Shown here in pieces: positions 19,174 through 28,593 of a DNA stretch of 60,207 nucleotides. Made by a program: the position numbers and the translations under genes. Each line of letters starts with the position of its first letter. Positions within the stretch are counted from its first letter, which is position 1. Under the pieces are notes generated by a model that worked only from the letters and a program-made list of their open reading frames with translations, was not told where the DNA came from and did not search any database. Source of the stretch: Flavobacteriales bacterium (GTDB lineage: Bacteria > Bacteroidota > Bacteroidia > Flavobacteriales > BACL11); assembly GCA_002712715.1 (NCBI GenBank), contig PAUF01000006.1, positions 26,378 to 86,584 of the forward strand, written 5' to 3'.

Positions 19174-21273
19174 ATGCAACTTCTTAAAACCCCTATTGAA
19201 TATTTGAAAGGAGTAGGTCCTAAGAGAGCAAGTTTGCTTAAAACTGAATTAGCTATTTCTAAATATGAGGATCTTTTATACTACTTTCCATTTAGACATA
19301 TTGATAAGACTCAGATATATACTATTAAAGATTTAGATGCATCACTTCAATTTATACAATTAAAAGGTCGTGTTATTAGATGTGAAGATTTAGGTCATGG
19401 AAAATCTAAGCGTTTCGTAGTATATTTTTCTGATAATCATGATACTATAAAATTAGTGTGGTTTAAGGGAATAAGATGGATAAAATCATCTTTAGATTTT
19501 AATAAAGAGTATTATGTTTATGGTAAACCTAGTTATTTTAATAATGAAGTTAATATTATTCATCCAGAAATACATTCATCAGACATGCAGAATAATGCTA
19601 TGTATGGAAGCATGCAAGGGGTATATAGTACTACAGAAAAGTTGGTTTCAAAGGGTCTAAATAGTAAAGGAATATATAAATTAGTTAATAATTTAATACC
19701 TCTTGTTGAAAATGACATTCAGGAGATTTTATCTGAAAACATTATTCAAGATTTAAATTTACCAACTTTAAAGCAAGCTCTTGTAAATATTCATTTTCCT
19801 AAGAATAATAATGATCTGGAAAGAGCAAGAAAAAGATTAAAATTTGATGAGTTGTTTTTTTTACAGCTATTTCTGATAAAGAATAAAATTATTCGTAAAA
19901 ATAAATTTAAAGGATTAGAACTTATTAAAATTGGAGATCATTTTAATGATTTTTATCAAAAACATCTTCCTTTTGAATTAACTGGAGCACAAAAAAGAGT
20001 TCTAAAAGAAATAAGAATGGATGTAAAAGGACCTTCACAAATGAATAGATTAATTCAAGGAGATGTTGGTAGTGGAAAGACTTTAGTTGCTTTTTTAAGT
20101 ATGCTCATGGCGGTAGATAATGGTTTTCAGTCATGTATAATGGCACCTACTGAAATCCTAGCTCAACAGCACTACCGAACTATTTTATCATTGATTAACA
20201 CTATGGATATTAGTGTTGAGATTCTTACAGGTTCTACAAAAACTGGTAAAAGAAAAGATATACTCGAAAATTTATTAAATGGTGAAATTGATATATTAAT
20301 TGGTACCCATGCAATTATTGAGGATAGAGTTCAATTTGATAATTTATCTATGGTAATTATTGATGAACAGCATAGATTTGGAGTAGTTCAAAGATCTAAA
20401 TTGTGGGCTAAAAATCATAAACCACCCCATATTTTGGTGATGACTGCTACTCCAATACCAAGAACATTATCGATGACCTTATATGGAGATCTAGATATTT
20501 CTATTATTGATGAACTTCCTCCAGGAAGAAAGCAAGTTAAAACTTTATGGCAAAATGATTCTAATAGACTAAAGGTAATTGGTTTTATTAGAGATCAGAT
20601 AAATAACGGGAGACAAGTATATATTGTTTTTCCTCTTATTAAAGAAAGTGAGACACTAGATTATAAAAATCTAATGGATGGCTATGATAGTTTGCTTAGG
20701 GATTTTCCATTGCCTAAATATCAGGTAAGTATAGTTCATGGTAAAATGAGTAATGAGGATAAAGAATTTGAGATGAAAAGATTTGTAGAAGGAATTACTA
20801 ATATTATGGTAGCTACAACAGTTATTGAAGTAGGAGTAGATATTCCCAATGCTTCTGTAATGATAATAGAAAGTGCTGAACGTTTTGGTTTGTCTCAACT
20901 TCATCAATTAAGAGGTAGAGTTGGACGAGGTTCTGAACAATCATATTGTATTTTAATGAGTGGAAATAAATTAAGTGATGAAGCAAAATTAAGATTACAA
21001 ACAATGGTAAATTTTTCTGATGGATTTAAGGTTTCAGAAGTAGATTTACAAATTAGAGGAGCTGGTGATATGTTAGGTACCAAACAAAGCGGATCTTTAC
21101 AGTTTAAGATTGCTGATTTAAGTCAAGACCAAAATATACTTATTTTCGCTAGAAAATTAGCTTTAAAATTATTGTCAGAAGATGAAGGTTTTTCAAAAAA
21201 AGAAAATATAAATATTTCAAGACATTTTGAGCTGTATTCTAAAGAAAAGAAAAAGTGGATTCATATTTCTTAA
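19174..21273 (+). CDS. recG: ATP-dependent DNA helicase RecG
   Basis: 699 residues, full length. An N-terminal wedge domain (about 1-250; TPIEYLKGVGPKRASLLK, and the OB-fold) is followed by the two helicase lobes: Walker A LIQGDVGSGKTLVAF, motif Ia MAPTEILAQQH, DEQH box MVIIDEQHRFGVVQR, motif III MTATPIPRTLSMTLYGDLD, motif IV-VI IVHGKMSNEDKE, ATTVIEVGVDIPNASVM and QLHQLRGRVGRG. RecG remodels stalled replication forks and Holliday junctions. The gene reads toward the SRP RNA gene on the other strand, with only seven bases between them. Confidence 0.97.
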   Translation: MQLLKTPIEYLKGVGPKRASLLKTELAISKYEDLLYYFPFRHIDKTQIYTIKDLDASLQFIQLKGRVIRCEDLGHGKSKRFVVYFSDNHDTIKLVWFKGIRWIKSSLDFNKEYYVYGKPSYFNNEVNIIHPEIHSSDMQNNAMYGSMQGVYSTTEKLVSKGLNSKGIYKLVNNLIPLVENDIQEILSENIIQDLNLPTLKQALVNIHFPKNNNDLERARKRLKFDELFFLQLFLIKNKIIRKNKFKGLELIKIGDHFNDFYQKHLPFELTGAQKRVLKEIRMDVKGPSQMNRLIQGDVGSGKTLVAFLSMLMAVDNGFQSCIMAPTEILAQQHYRTILSLINTMDISVEILTGSTKTGKRKDILENLLNGEIDILIGTHAIIEDRVQFDNLSMVIIDEQHRFGVVQRSKLWAKNHKPPHILVMTATPIPRTLSMTLYGDLDISIIDELPPGRKQVKTLWQNDSNRLKVIGFIRDQINNGRQVYIVFPLIKESETLDYKNLMDGYDSLLRDFPLPKYQVSIVHGKMSNEDKEFEMKRFVEGITNIMVATTVIEVGVDIPNASVMIIESAERFGLSQLHQLRGRVGRGSEQSYCILMSGNKLSDEAKLRLQTMVNFSDGFKVSEVDLQIRGAGDMLGTKQSGSLQFKIADLSQDQNILIFARKLALKLLSEDEGFSKKENINISRHFELYSKEKKKWIHIS

Positions 21274-21280
21274 TAAAAAA

Positions 21281-21376
21281 GGGTAAGCTACTTATATCGC
21301 ACCGCTACAACCTAATACCCTTGCTACATTCCTGTCCTGGGGGATTCTTAGGGAGCTGGTCGCACAAGACTTACCC
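21281..21376 (-). ncRNA. ffs: Small signal recognition particle RNA (4.5S type)
   Basis: On the minus strand a 96-base RNA is closed by the terminal stem GGGTAAG...CTTACCC. Near the apex it carries the conserved SRP core CCCAGGACAGGAATGTAGCA, matching the CAGG / GGAA-type loop / AGCA internal loops that bind Ffh. A T-rich tract (TTTTTTATTA) directly follows the 3' stem, so the closing helix probably doubles as terminator. A well-formed promoter lies just upstream at 21386-21414. tmRNA and tRNA were considered and do not fit. Confidence 0.9.
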
Positions 21377-21385
21377 TTAAGTGTG

Positions 21386-21414
21386 CAAAATTAACATTAT
21401 TCTTATTTTTTCAA
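21386..21414 (-). promoter_or_regulatory. Promoter of the SRP RNA gene
   Basis: The minus strand shows a -33 TTG (21412-21414, within TTTTG), an 18-base spacer and a -7 box TAATTTTG (21386-21393). This is close to the Bacteroidota consensus TTG-N19-TAnnTTTG and places transcription start within a few bases of the predicted RNA 5' end. Confidence 0.7.
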
Positions 21415-21422
21415 AATAATTT

Positions 21423-21448
21423 TTGACTTCTATTTTTCTGTATATTTG
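21423..21448 (+). promoter_or_regulatory. Candidate promoter for the GT2 gene
   Basis: TTG at 21423-21425 and a perfect -7 box TATATTTG at 21441-21448, spacer 15 bases, which is short. It is back to back with the SRP RNA promoter and 17 bases before the glycosyltransferase start. Confidence 0.5.
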
Positions 21449-21464
21449 CTTAAAATAGTACATT

Positions 21465-22412
21465 ATGGATATTAGCGTAATAGTTCCTCTATTTAACGAA
21501 GAGGAATCCTTATCTGAACTTAGTAATTGGATTCATAAGGTAATGGGAAAGAATAATTTATCCTATGAAATTATTTTTATTGATGATGGTAGTAATGATG
21601 GATCTTGGAATATAATTCAGAATTTATCAAGTGTAAATGCTTCCATTAAGGGATTTAAGTTTAGAAGAAATTATGGAAAATCAGCAGCTTTAAATGTTGG
21701 TTTTGAAAAATCAATGGGTGAGGTAGTGATTACAATGGATGCTGACCTTCAAGATTCTCCTGATGAAATTCCTGATTTATACAACCTTATACATGAAAAA
21801 GGTTATGACTTAGTTTCAGGATGGAAGAAGAAACGATATGATCCACTTTCAAAAACTATACCAACTAAACTGTTTAACTGGGCCGCAAGAAAAGCCTCTG
21901 GTATTTATCTTCATGATTTCAATTGTGGTTTAAAAGCATATTCTAGTAAAGTTATAAAGTCTATCGAGGTTCATGGTGAAATGCATCGTTACATACCTGT
22001 TTTAGCTAAATGGGCAGGATTTGCTAATATTACGGAAAAAGTAGTTGAACATCAGTCAAGAAAATATGGGATAACAAAATTTGGATTAGAGAGATTTGTT
22101 AACGGATTTCTTGACCTTTTAACTATAACATTTATTTCTAGATTTGGGAAAAATCCAATGCATTTTTTTGGTGTTATTGGCACATTAATGTTTGTTTTGG
22201 GTTTTGTACTTTTTTCTTTTATTGGCGGATATAAAGTGTATGCAATGTTGAATGACATTAAAGCTGAAAATATTGCAAATATGTCTGGATTTTATATTGC
22301 ACTTACATCCATGATAATAGGAGTTCAATTATTTTTGGCGGGCTTTATTGGTGAACTTATTTCTAGAAATGCGCAAGATAGAAACAATTATCAAATAGAA
22401 CAAGAGATATAG
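21465..22412 (+). CDS. Family 2 glycosyltransferase, polyprenyl-phosphate sugar transferase type
   Basis: 315 residues. The GT-A domain (about 1-225) starts ISVIVPLFNEEESL, has FIDDGSNDGSW, RRNYGKSAALNVGF and the metal motif MDADLQDSPDEI. Two C-terminal membrane segments follow (about 228-255 and 268-295). This is the layout of dolichyl-phosphate mannose synthase/ArnC-like enzymes that transfer a sugar from a nucleotide donor to a membrane lipid phosphate. It starts a three-gene set with the GT4 and MORN-type genes and is likely part of glycan or glycolipid assembly. The sugar cannot be told from sequence. Confidence 0.88.
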   Translation: MDISVIVPLFNEEESLSELSNWIHKVMGKNNLSYEIIFIDDGSNDGSWNIIQNLSSVNASIKGFKFRRNYGKSAALNVGFEKSMGEVVITMDADLQDSPDEIPDLYNLIHEKGYDLVSGWKKKRYDPLSKTIPTKLFNWAARKASGIYLHDFNCGLKAYSSKVIKSIEVHGEMHRYIPVLAKWAGFANITEKVVEHQSRKYGITKFGLERFVNGFLDLLTITFISRFGKNPMHFFGVIGTLMFVLGFVLFSFIGGYKVYAMLNDIKAENIANMSGFYIALTSMIIGVQLFLAGFIGELISRNAQDRNNYQIEQEI

Positions 22413-22414
22413 CA

Positions 22415-23545
22415 TTGCAAAGAAAAGTTATCATAATTGGACCAGCCTTTCCCTATAGAGGAGGTATTGCGAATTTTAATAATTCACTTGCAAAAGAATA
22501 CAGTAATTTGGGATATGATGTAAAAGTATTTTCATTTTCGATGCAGTATCCTTCTTTTTTGTTTCCAGGAACTACTCAGTACGAGTCTGGTCATCCACCT
22601 AAAAATATTCAAATTCTTTCTATTATTAACTCTATTAATCCTTTTAATTGGATTAAGATTGCAAAAATGATAAAAAGTGAAGTCCCTGATTATGTAGTTG
22701 TTAGATATTGGTTGCCATTTATGGCTCCTTGTTTAGGAACAATTGCAAGATTGATTCGTGAAAAAACTAAAGTTATTGCAATAACTGATAATGTTATTCC
22801 TCATGAAAAGAGGTTAGGAGATAATTTGCTTACTAAATACTTTGTAAGTATGTGTGATGGGTTCCTAACTTTATCCTCATCTGTATTAGAAGATTTAAGT
22901 CAATTTACAAGTAATATTAATAAGAAATTTGTACCTCATCCTATATATGATTCATTTGGAGAACTAATTGAAAAGAATAAAGCTCGAGACTATTTAGGTC
23001 TTGATGCAAATGATAAATATATTTTATTTTTTGGATTTGTTAGACACTATAAAGGATTAGATTTACTAATAGAGGCTTTGGCAGATCAAAGAATTAAAAA
23101 AATAGGTATTAAACTTGTTATAGCAGGAGAGTTTTATGAAAATAAGCAAGATTATATAAATAAGATTTCAGAACTTGGTGTTGAGAAAAACATCATTATT
23201 AAATCTGATTTTATTGAAGAAAGTGATGTTAAATATTATTTTTGTGCTGCAAACCTAGTGGCGCAAACTTATCGAACAGCAACTCAAAGCGGTGTTACTC
23301 AGATCGCATATCATTTTGAAAGACCTATGTTGGTTACTAATGTTGGTGGTTTATCAGAAATAATTCCTAATAATAAAGTTGGTTATGTTTGTGATATTAA
23401 TGTTAATCATATTACAGAATCAATTTTGGATTTTTTTCAAAATAATAGAGAAGAAGAGTTTGGTGAAAATGTCAAAATTGAAAAGAAAAGATTTACTTGG
23501 AAATCTGTTATCAATGGTATTGAAGAAATATATAATAGTTTATGA
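22415..23545 (+). CDS. Family 4 glycosyltransferase
   Basis: 376 residues, GT-B fold. The N-terminal Rossmann domain begins KVIIIGPAFPYRGGIANFN; the C-terminal donor-binding domain has YILFFGFVRHYKGLDLLIEAL and the GT4-like segment GVTQIAYHFERPMLVTNVGGLSEII. The start must be TTG at 22415, since no ATG occurs before residue 48 and the first strand would be lost otherwise. It lies two bases after the GT2 stop and overlaps the next gene by ATGA. Acceptor and donor are unknown. Confidence 0.85.
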   Translation: MQRKVIIIGPAFPYRGGIANFNNSLAKEYSNLGYDVKVFSFSMQYPSFLFPGTTQYESGHPPKNIQILSIINSINPFNWIKIAKMIKSEVPDYVVVRYWLPFMAPCLGTIARLIREKTKVIAITDNVIPHEKRLGDNLLTKYFVSMCDGFLTLSSSVLEDLSQFTSNINKKFVPHPIYDSFGELIEKNKARDYLGLDANDKYILFFGFVRHYKGLDLLIEALADQRIKKIGIKLVIAGEFYENKQDYINKISELGVEKNIIIKSDFIEESDVKYYFCAANLVAQTYRTATQSGVTQIAYHFERPMLVTNVGGLSEIIPNNKVGYVCDINVNHITESILDFFQNNREEEFGENVKIEKKRFTWKSVINGIEEIYNSL

Positions 23546-24237
23546 AATTAATAGTATGTCATATATTTTTGATTGTCTTTTATTCTTGGAATATTGTTTT
23601 ATCTGCAAATATTTTTCCATTACAGGTTTTGCAAGATGGAATAAATTTTTTAGATAATTCTGGATTGAAACAAGGTGATTGGAAGGGATATTATTCTGAT
23701 GGAGAACTTAAATATGAAGGAAATTTTTTAGATAATATTGAAGTGGGATTATTTAAATACTATTATTTAACTGGAGAGTTAAAAGCTACAAGAAATTTCT
23801 TTAATGGATCGAAAGCATCATCTGTATACTTTTTTTATAAAAATGGTTCTATTAAAGCTTCTGGTACATATTTTGATAAATTTAAGGATAGTACTTGGCA
23901 TTATTATAATTTTGACAGCATACTTGTTAAGGTTGAGATATATAATAAAGGAAACCTTAATGGTTTGTGTAAAAATTATTATGAATCTGGTGAATTATAT
24001 ATTAAAAAAAATTGGAAAGATGGAAAAGAAAATGGAGTGTTTGAACAGTTTTATATAAATGGTCAAATTAATATATATGCAGAATATAAAAATGGTTATC
24101 TTCATGGTAAATATAATAGTTATGATCATAATGGTTCGATAATTAGTTCTGGATTCTATAATAAAGGAGCAAGAGTTGGTTTTTGGGAATATGAAATTGA
24201 TGGAAAAAAAATTAAAGTTAATGAGTCAAACAAATAG
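23542..24237 (+). CDS. Exported MORN/YwqK-type repeat protein
   Basis: 231 residues. A signal peptide (1-20) is followed by about seven repeats of roughly 22 residues of the form G-x-W-x-x-Y-Y-x-x-G-x-L-K-x-x-G-x-F (for example GDWKGYYSDGELKYEGNFLDN, GLFKYYYLTGELKATRNFFNG, GKYNSYDHNGSIISSGFYNKG). These are MORN-like repeats as in proteins annotated YwqK antitoxin; that toxin-antitoxin label is not supported here, as no toxin gene is adjacent. Overlapping the GT4 gene by four bases suggests a link to the envelope. Role unknown. Confidence 0.8.
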   Translation: MKLIVCHIFLIVFYSWNIVLSANIFPLQVLQDGINFLDNSGLKQGDWKGYYSDGELKYEGNFLDNIEVGLFKYYYLTGELKATRNFFNGSKASSVYFFYKNGSIKASGTYFDKFKDSTWHYYNFDSILVKVEIYNKGNLNGLCKNYYESGELYIKKNWKDGKENGVFEQFYINGQINIYAEYKNGYLHGKYNSYDHNGSIISSGFYNKGARVGFWEYEIDGKKIKVNESNK

Positions 24238-24239
24238 GT

Positions 24240-25334
24240 GTGAAAACGAATAAAGGAAAGGTTTTGATGGCAATGAGTGGAGGTATTGATAGTACTATGG
24301 CTGCTCTGTTGTTGCATGAAGAGGGATATCAAGTAATTGGAGTTACTATGAAAACATGGGATTATCAAAATTCAGGAGGAAGTAAAAAAGAAACAGGTTG
24401 TTGTAGTCTTGATTCAATAAATGATGCGAGACAGGTTGCGGTTGATCATGGTTTTGCTCATATGATATTAGATATTAGAGAAGAATTTGGTGATTTTATT
24501 ATTGATAATTTTGTTGAAGAATATATAGCTGGAAGAACACCCAATCCATGTATTTTATGCAATACACATATTAAATGGCAAGCACTACTTAAAAGAGCAG
24601 ATATGCTTGGTTGTAAATATATTGCCACTGGTCATTATGCTCAGGTTAGAGAACATAAAGGAAGATATATTGTTTCTAAGGGTTTAGATAATAAAAAGGA
24701 TCAGTCTTATGTATTATGGGGTTTATCTCAATCATGTTTACAACGCACTTTATTTCCTATGGGAAAATTTAAAAAATCTTTTATTAAGCAGATGGCAATT
24801 GATAGGGGATATCATGAGCTGGCTCATAAAAGTGAAAGTTATGAGATTTGTTTTATTCCTGATAATGATTATAGGGGATTCTTAAAAAGAAAAGTTGAAG
24901 GATTAGAGGAAAAAGTTAAAGGTGGAAAATTTGTTGATAAGCAAGGTGAAGTTCTTGGTCTACATGATGGATATCCATTTTACACAATAGGACAAAGGAA
25001 ATTAGGAGTTTCTTTAGGGAAGGATCCAAAGTATGTTATTGGTATTGATCCTGAAAAAAATTTAGTAATGATTGGGGATAAAGAAGATTTACAAGAAAAC
25101 ACTATGGATGTTAAGTCAATTAATATGATAAAATACAATGAAATGCCTGATGAAATTGAAGTTATTACTAAGATAAGATCTCAACATATAGGAGAGAGAT
25201 CTATTTTGTATAAGAAAGAGAATGATATTCAAGTAGTTTTCGGTAATAAGGTTGAAGGTATTGCACCTGGCCAATCTGCTGTTTTTTATGAAGGAGATGA
25301 TGTTATTGGAGGGGGCTTTATCAAGAAATTATAA
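24240..25334 (+). CDS. mnmA: tRNA-specific 2-thiouridylase
   Basis: 364 residues, full length. The PP-loop is MAMSGGIDSTMAALLL; family motifs include TPNPCILCNTHIKW with one catalytic Cys, YIATGHYAQV, KKDQSYVLWGL, and SYEICFIPDNDY with the second Cys, then the C-terminal barrel with YTIGQRKLGVSLG. It thiolates U34 of Lys, Glu and Gln tRNAs using sulfur from a relay. The start is GTG at 24240, two bases after the preceding stop; the internal ATG at codon 10 would still keep the PP-loop. Confidence 0.95.
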   Translation: MKTNKGKVLMAMSGGIDSTMAALLLHEEGYQVIGVTMKTWDYQNSGGSKKETGCCSLDSINDARQVAVDHGFAHMILDIREEFGDFIIDNFVEEYIAGRTPNPCILCNTHIKWQALLKRADMLGCKYIATGHYAQVREHKGRYIVSKGLDNKKDQSYVLWGLSQSCLQRTLFPMGKFKKSFIKQMAIDRGYHELAHKSESYEICFIPDNDYRGFLKRKVEGLEEKVKGGKFVDKQGEVLGLHDGYPFYTIGQRKLGVSLGKDPKYVIGIDPEKNLVMIGDKEDLQENTMDVKSINMIKYNEMPDEIEVITKIRSQHIGERSILYKKENDIQVVFGNKVEGIAPGQSAVFYEGDDVIGGGFIKKL

Positions 25335-25378
25335 ATTATTGATAAATTTTATTTATAAAAAATACTTCTTAAAATATT

Positions 25379-25408
25379 TTGTAATCAAGCAAAACAAATC
25401 TAAATTTG
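25379..25408 (+). promoter_or_regulatory. Promoter of rpmH
   Basis: -33 TTG (25379-25381, in TTTTG), a 19-base spacer and a perfect -7 box TAAATTTG (25401-25408), 15 bases before the start codon. This is the best match in the window to the Bacteroidota housekeeping promoter consensus. Confidence 0.75.
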
Positions 25409-25423
25409 CTTAAAATTTAAATT

Positions 25424-25582
25424 ATGCCTAAAAGAACATTTCAGCCTTCAAATAGAAAAAGAAAAAACAAACATGGTTTCATGGAAAGGATGTCAGATAA
25501 AGATGGTCAAAAGGTTTTATCTAGAAGAAGAAAAAAAGGTAGAAAGAGATTAACAGTTTCTGATGAAATTGGTCATAAATAA
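25424..25582 (+). CDS. rpmH: 50S ribosomal protein L34
   Basis: 52 residues, too short for simple gene-length cut-offs but unmistakable: [19 protein letters not shown], then [20 protein letters not shown], ending in [12 protein letters not shown]. The highly basic composition and the first 12 residues are the L34 signature; the slightly long acidic tail is usual in Bacteroidota. It has its own strong promoter and a hairpin terminator, so it forms a single-gene unit. It does not sit beside rnpA or dnaA here. Confidence 0.97.
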   Translation: MPKRTFQPSNRKRKNKHGFMERMSDKDGQKVLSRRRKKGRKRLTVSDEIGHK

Positions 25583-25606
25583 TTTATGATTTTAAAAAAA
25601 TTATTT

Positions 25607-25638
25607 AAGGTGTTACTTTTTAGTAACACCTTTTTTTT
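25607..25638 (+). terminator. Rho-independent terminator after rpmH
   Basis: An 8-bp stem GGTGTTAC / GTAACACC with a six-base TTTTTA loop, extended by A-T pairs (AA before, TT after), followed by eight T residues. It starts 25 bases after the rpmH stop. Confidence 0.9.
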
Positions 25639-25740
25639 GATATATATTTATCAACATATTGTTAAAATCATATTTTTTTTTAATAAATAATAGTTTTAAA
25701 AAAGATACTATTTAGCTTAAATTCGCAAAAACCTAGAAAT

Positions 25741-28587
25741 ATGCCAAAAGATAATAACATCAAATCTATTTTAATTATTGGGAGTGGTCCTATAGTAATT
25801 GGTCAAGCTTGTGAGTTTGATTACTCAGGCTCTCAATCATCAAGGTCGCTTCGTGAAGAAGGAATTGAGGTTTCATTGATTAATTCTAATCCAGCAACCA
25901 TTATGACAGATAAGGTTGTTGCCGATCACGTATATTTAAAGCCTTTAACTACTCAATCTCTAGAAGAAATATTAAATGAGAGAAGTGTTGATGCTGTCTT
26001 ACCGACAATGGGCGGACAAACAGCGTTAAATCTTTGTATTGAAGCTGATGAGAAAGGTATTTGGGAAAAACATAATGTGAAAATTATTGGAGTTGATATT
26101 GAAGCTATTCATATTACTGAAGACAGAGAAAGATTTCGTAAATTAATGAATAAGATTGATATTCCAGTTGCTCCTGCTCGTATTGCAACATCGTTTTTAG
26201 AAGGAAAGGCTATAGCTCAAGAGTTAGGATTTCCTTTAGTTATTAGACCTTCTTTTACTTTAGGTGGATCTGGAGCATCTTTTGTTCATCATAAAGAAGA
26301 TTTTGAAGAATTACTTTCCAAAGGATTGCACGCTTCTCCAATACATGAAGTGTTAATTGATAAAGCAGTACTTGGTTGGAAGGAATATGAATTAGAGTTG
26401 TTAAGAGATGATAATGATAATGTAATTATTATTTGTTCTATTGAGAATTTTGATCCAATGGGAATTCATACAGGTGATTCAATTACAGTTGCTCCTTCAA
26501 TGACTTTATCTGACACTTGTTATCAGCGCATGAGAGATATGGCGATTAAAATGATGCGTTCAATTGGTGATTTTGCAGGAGGATGTAATGTGCAGTTTGC
26601 TGTAAGTCCTGATGAAAATGAAGATATTATTGCGATTGAAATAAATCCACGAGTTTCTAGATCTTCAGCACTAGCATCAAAAGCAACAGGATATCCAATA
26701 GCTAAAATCGCAACTAAGTTAGCAATAGGATATACTTTAGATGAATTAGATAATCAAATAACTCAATCTACTTCCTCATTTTTTGAGCCTGCTTTAGATT
26801 ATGTAGTTGTTAAGTTTCCAAGGTGGAATTTTGATAAATTTAAAGGAGCTGATAATAAATTGGGTTTACAGATGAAATCTGTAGGAGAAGTTATGGCTAT
26901 TGGAAGATCTTTTCAAGAGGCGATGCAGAAGGCGTGTCAATCATTAGAAATTGGTAGGAATGGTTTAGGTGCTGATGGAAAAGGGGAAACAGATCAAGAC
27001 AAAATATTGTATTCATTAGAACATGCTAGTGGGGATAGAGTTTTTAGAATCTATGATGCTATGCGGATTGGAATTCCAACTAGTAAAATCCATAAAATAA
27101 CCAAAATAGATTATTGGTTTTTACATCAAATTGAAGAATTAGTTGTTTTTGAAAGAGAAATTGAAAAATATAATATTGATAGTTTGCCTGCAGATCTTCT
27201 ATTAGAAGCTAAAATTAAAGGATATGCTGATAGACAAGTAGCTCATCTAATTCAATGTCTAGAAAGTCAGGTGTATCAATTAAGAAATGATAAGGGAATT
27301 AAAAGAGTTTATAAATTAGTTGATACTTGTGCTGCTGAATTTAAGGCTAAAACTCCTTATTATTATTCAACTTTCGAAATGCCTCAAAAGATTAGTGAGA
27401 ATAAATTTACTGAAAATGAAAGTATTTCTTCAAGTAATCAAAAAGTTATTGTTTTAGGGTCTGGACCTAATAGAATAGGTCAAGGAATCGAATTTGATTA
27501 TTCATGTGTTCATGGAGTACTTGCTTCTAAAGAATGTGGATATGAAACCATTATGATTAATTGTAACCCTGAGACGGTGTCTACAGATTTCGACACAGCT
27601 GATAAATTATATTTTGAACCTGTTTTTTGGGAACATATTTATGATATTATTAGGCATGAAAATCCAATTGGAGTTATTGTTCAACTTGGTGGGCAGACTG
27701 CATTAAAATTAGCTGAGAAGTTAGAGAGATATAATATAAAAATATTAGGAACTTCTTTCAATGCTTTAGATGTAGCTGAAGATAGAGGAAGTTTTTCGGA
27801 ATTATTAAAAAAACATGATATACCTTATCCAAAATTCGCGGTCGCTAGTACAGCTGAGGAAGCTATTAGTATTTCTAAAGAATTGAATTTCCCTATACTT
27901 GTTAGGCCTTCCTATGTTTTAGGAGGACAAGGTATGAAGATAGTTATAAATGAAGAAGAATTAGAACATCATATTGTTGATTTACTCAAAGATATGCCAG
28001 GTAATAAAGTTCTTTTAGATCATTATCTTGATAAAGCTATAGAGGCAGAGGCAGATGCGATTTCTGATGGAGAAGATGTTAAAATTATTGGCATTATGGA
28101 GCATATTGAGCCCTGTGGAATACATTCTGGTGATTCTTATGCAGTTTTGCCTACTTTTGATCTTTCAGATAATGTGAGGCAACAGATGATAGATATTACC
28201 CAAAAAATAGCTATAGCATTGGAGACTGTAGGTTTGATTAATATTCAATTTGCTATTAAGAATGAAAAGGTTTATGTTATTGAAGCTAACCCTAGAGCTT
28301 CTAGGACTGTCCCTTTTATTGCAAAAGCTTACGATGAGCCTTATGTTAATTATGCTGCTAAGGTAATGTTAGGAAAGAAAAAAATAAAGGATATAAAATT
28401 TAATCCTACTAAAAAAGGGTATGCAATAAAGGTTCCGGTTTTTTCCTTTAATAAATTTCCTAATGTTAATAAAGAATTAGGGCCAGAAATGAAATCAACA
28501 GGTGAATCTATATATTTTATAGATGATCTTCATGATGATTATTTTACAAAAGTTTATTCTGAGAGAAATCTTTATTTAAGTAAATAG
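25741..28587 (+). CDS. carB: Carbamoyl-phosphate synthase large subunit (short form)
   Basis: 948 residues. Two ATP-grasp halves are present: the first starts KSILIIGSGPIVIGQACEFDYSGSQ, with EINPRVSRSSALASKATGYP; the second starts KVIVLGSGPNRIGQGIEFDYSCVH, with VIEANPRASRTVPFIAKAY. The protein ends just after FNKFPNVNKELGPEMKSTGE, so it lacks the roughly 120-residue MGS-like allosteric domain present in E. coli CarB. Shorter CarB proteins of this size occur in flavobacteria as far as I recall, so this is probably not a broken gene. It makes carbamoyl phosphate for arginine and pyrimidines. No carA is adjacent. Confidence 0.95.
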   Translation: MPKDNNIKSILIIGSGPIVIGQACEFDYSGSQSSRSLREEGIEVSLINSNPATIMTDKVVADHVYLKPLTTQSLEEILNERSVDAVLPTMGGQTALNLCIEADEKGIWEKHNVKIIGVDIEAIHITEDRERFRKLMNKIDIPVAPARIATSFLEGKAIAQELGFPLVIRPSFTLGGSGASFVHHKEDFEELLSKGLHASPIHEVLIDKAVLGWKEYELELLRDDNDNVIIICSIENFDPMGIHTGDSITVAPSMTLSDTCYQRMRDMAIKMMRSIGDFAGGCNVQFAVSPDENEDIIAIEINPRVSRSSALASKATGYPIAKIATKLAIGYTLDELDNQITQSTSSFFEPALDYVVVKFPRWNFDKFKGADNKLGLQMKSVGEVMAIGRSFQEAMQKACQSLEIGRNGLGADGKGETDQDKILYSLEHASGDRVFRIYDAMRIGIPTSKIHKITKIDYWFLHQIEELVVFEREIEKYNIDSLPADLLLEAKIKGYADRQVAHLIQCLESQVYQLRNDKGIKRVYKLVDTCAAEFKAKTPYYYSTFEMPQKISENKFTENESISSSNQKVIVLGSGPNRIGQGIEFDYSCVHGVLASKECGYETIMINCNPETVSTDFDTADKLYFEPVFWEHIYDIIRHENPIGVIVQLGGQTALKLAEKLERYNIKILGTSFNALDVAEDRGSFSELLKKHDIPYPKFAVASTAEEAISISKELNFPILVRPSYVLGGQGMKIVINEEELEHHIVDLLKDMPGNKVLLDHYLDKAIEAEADAISDGEDVKIIGIMEHIEPCGIHSGDSYAVLPTFDLSDNVRQQMIDITQKIAIALETVGLINIQFAIKNEKVYVIEANPRASRTVPFIAKAYDEPYVNYAAKVMLGKKKIKDIKFNPTKKGYAIKVPVFSFNKFPNVNKELGPEMKSTGESIYFIDDLHDDYFTKVYSERNLYLSK

Positions 28588-28593
28588 ATACTA

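Noticed and set aside
21281-21376. tmRNA or tRNA-like gene
   Set aside because: No acceptor stem with CCA-like end, tag frame or anticodon arm; the SRP core motif fits instead.
23542-24237. Toxin-antitoxin antitoxin (YwqK label)
   Set aside because: The protein has a signal peptide and MORN-like repeats, and there is no toxin gene next to it.
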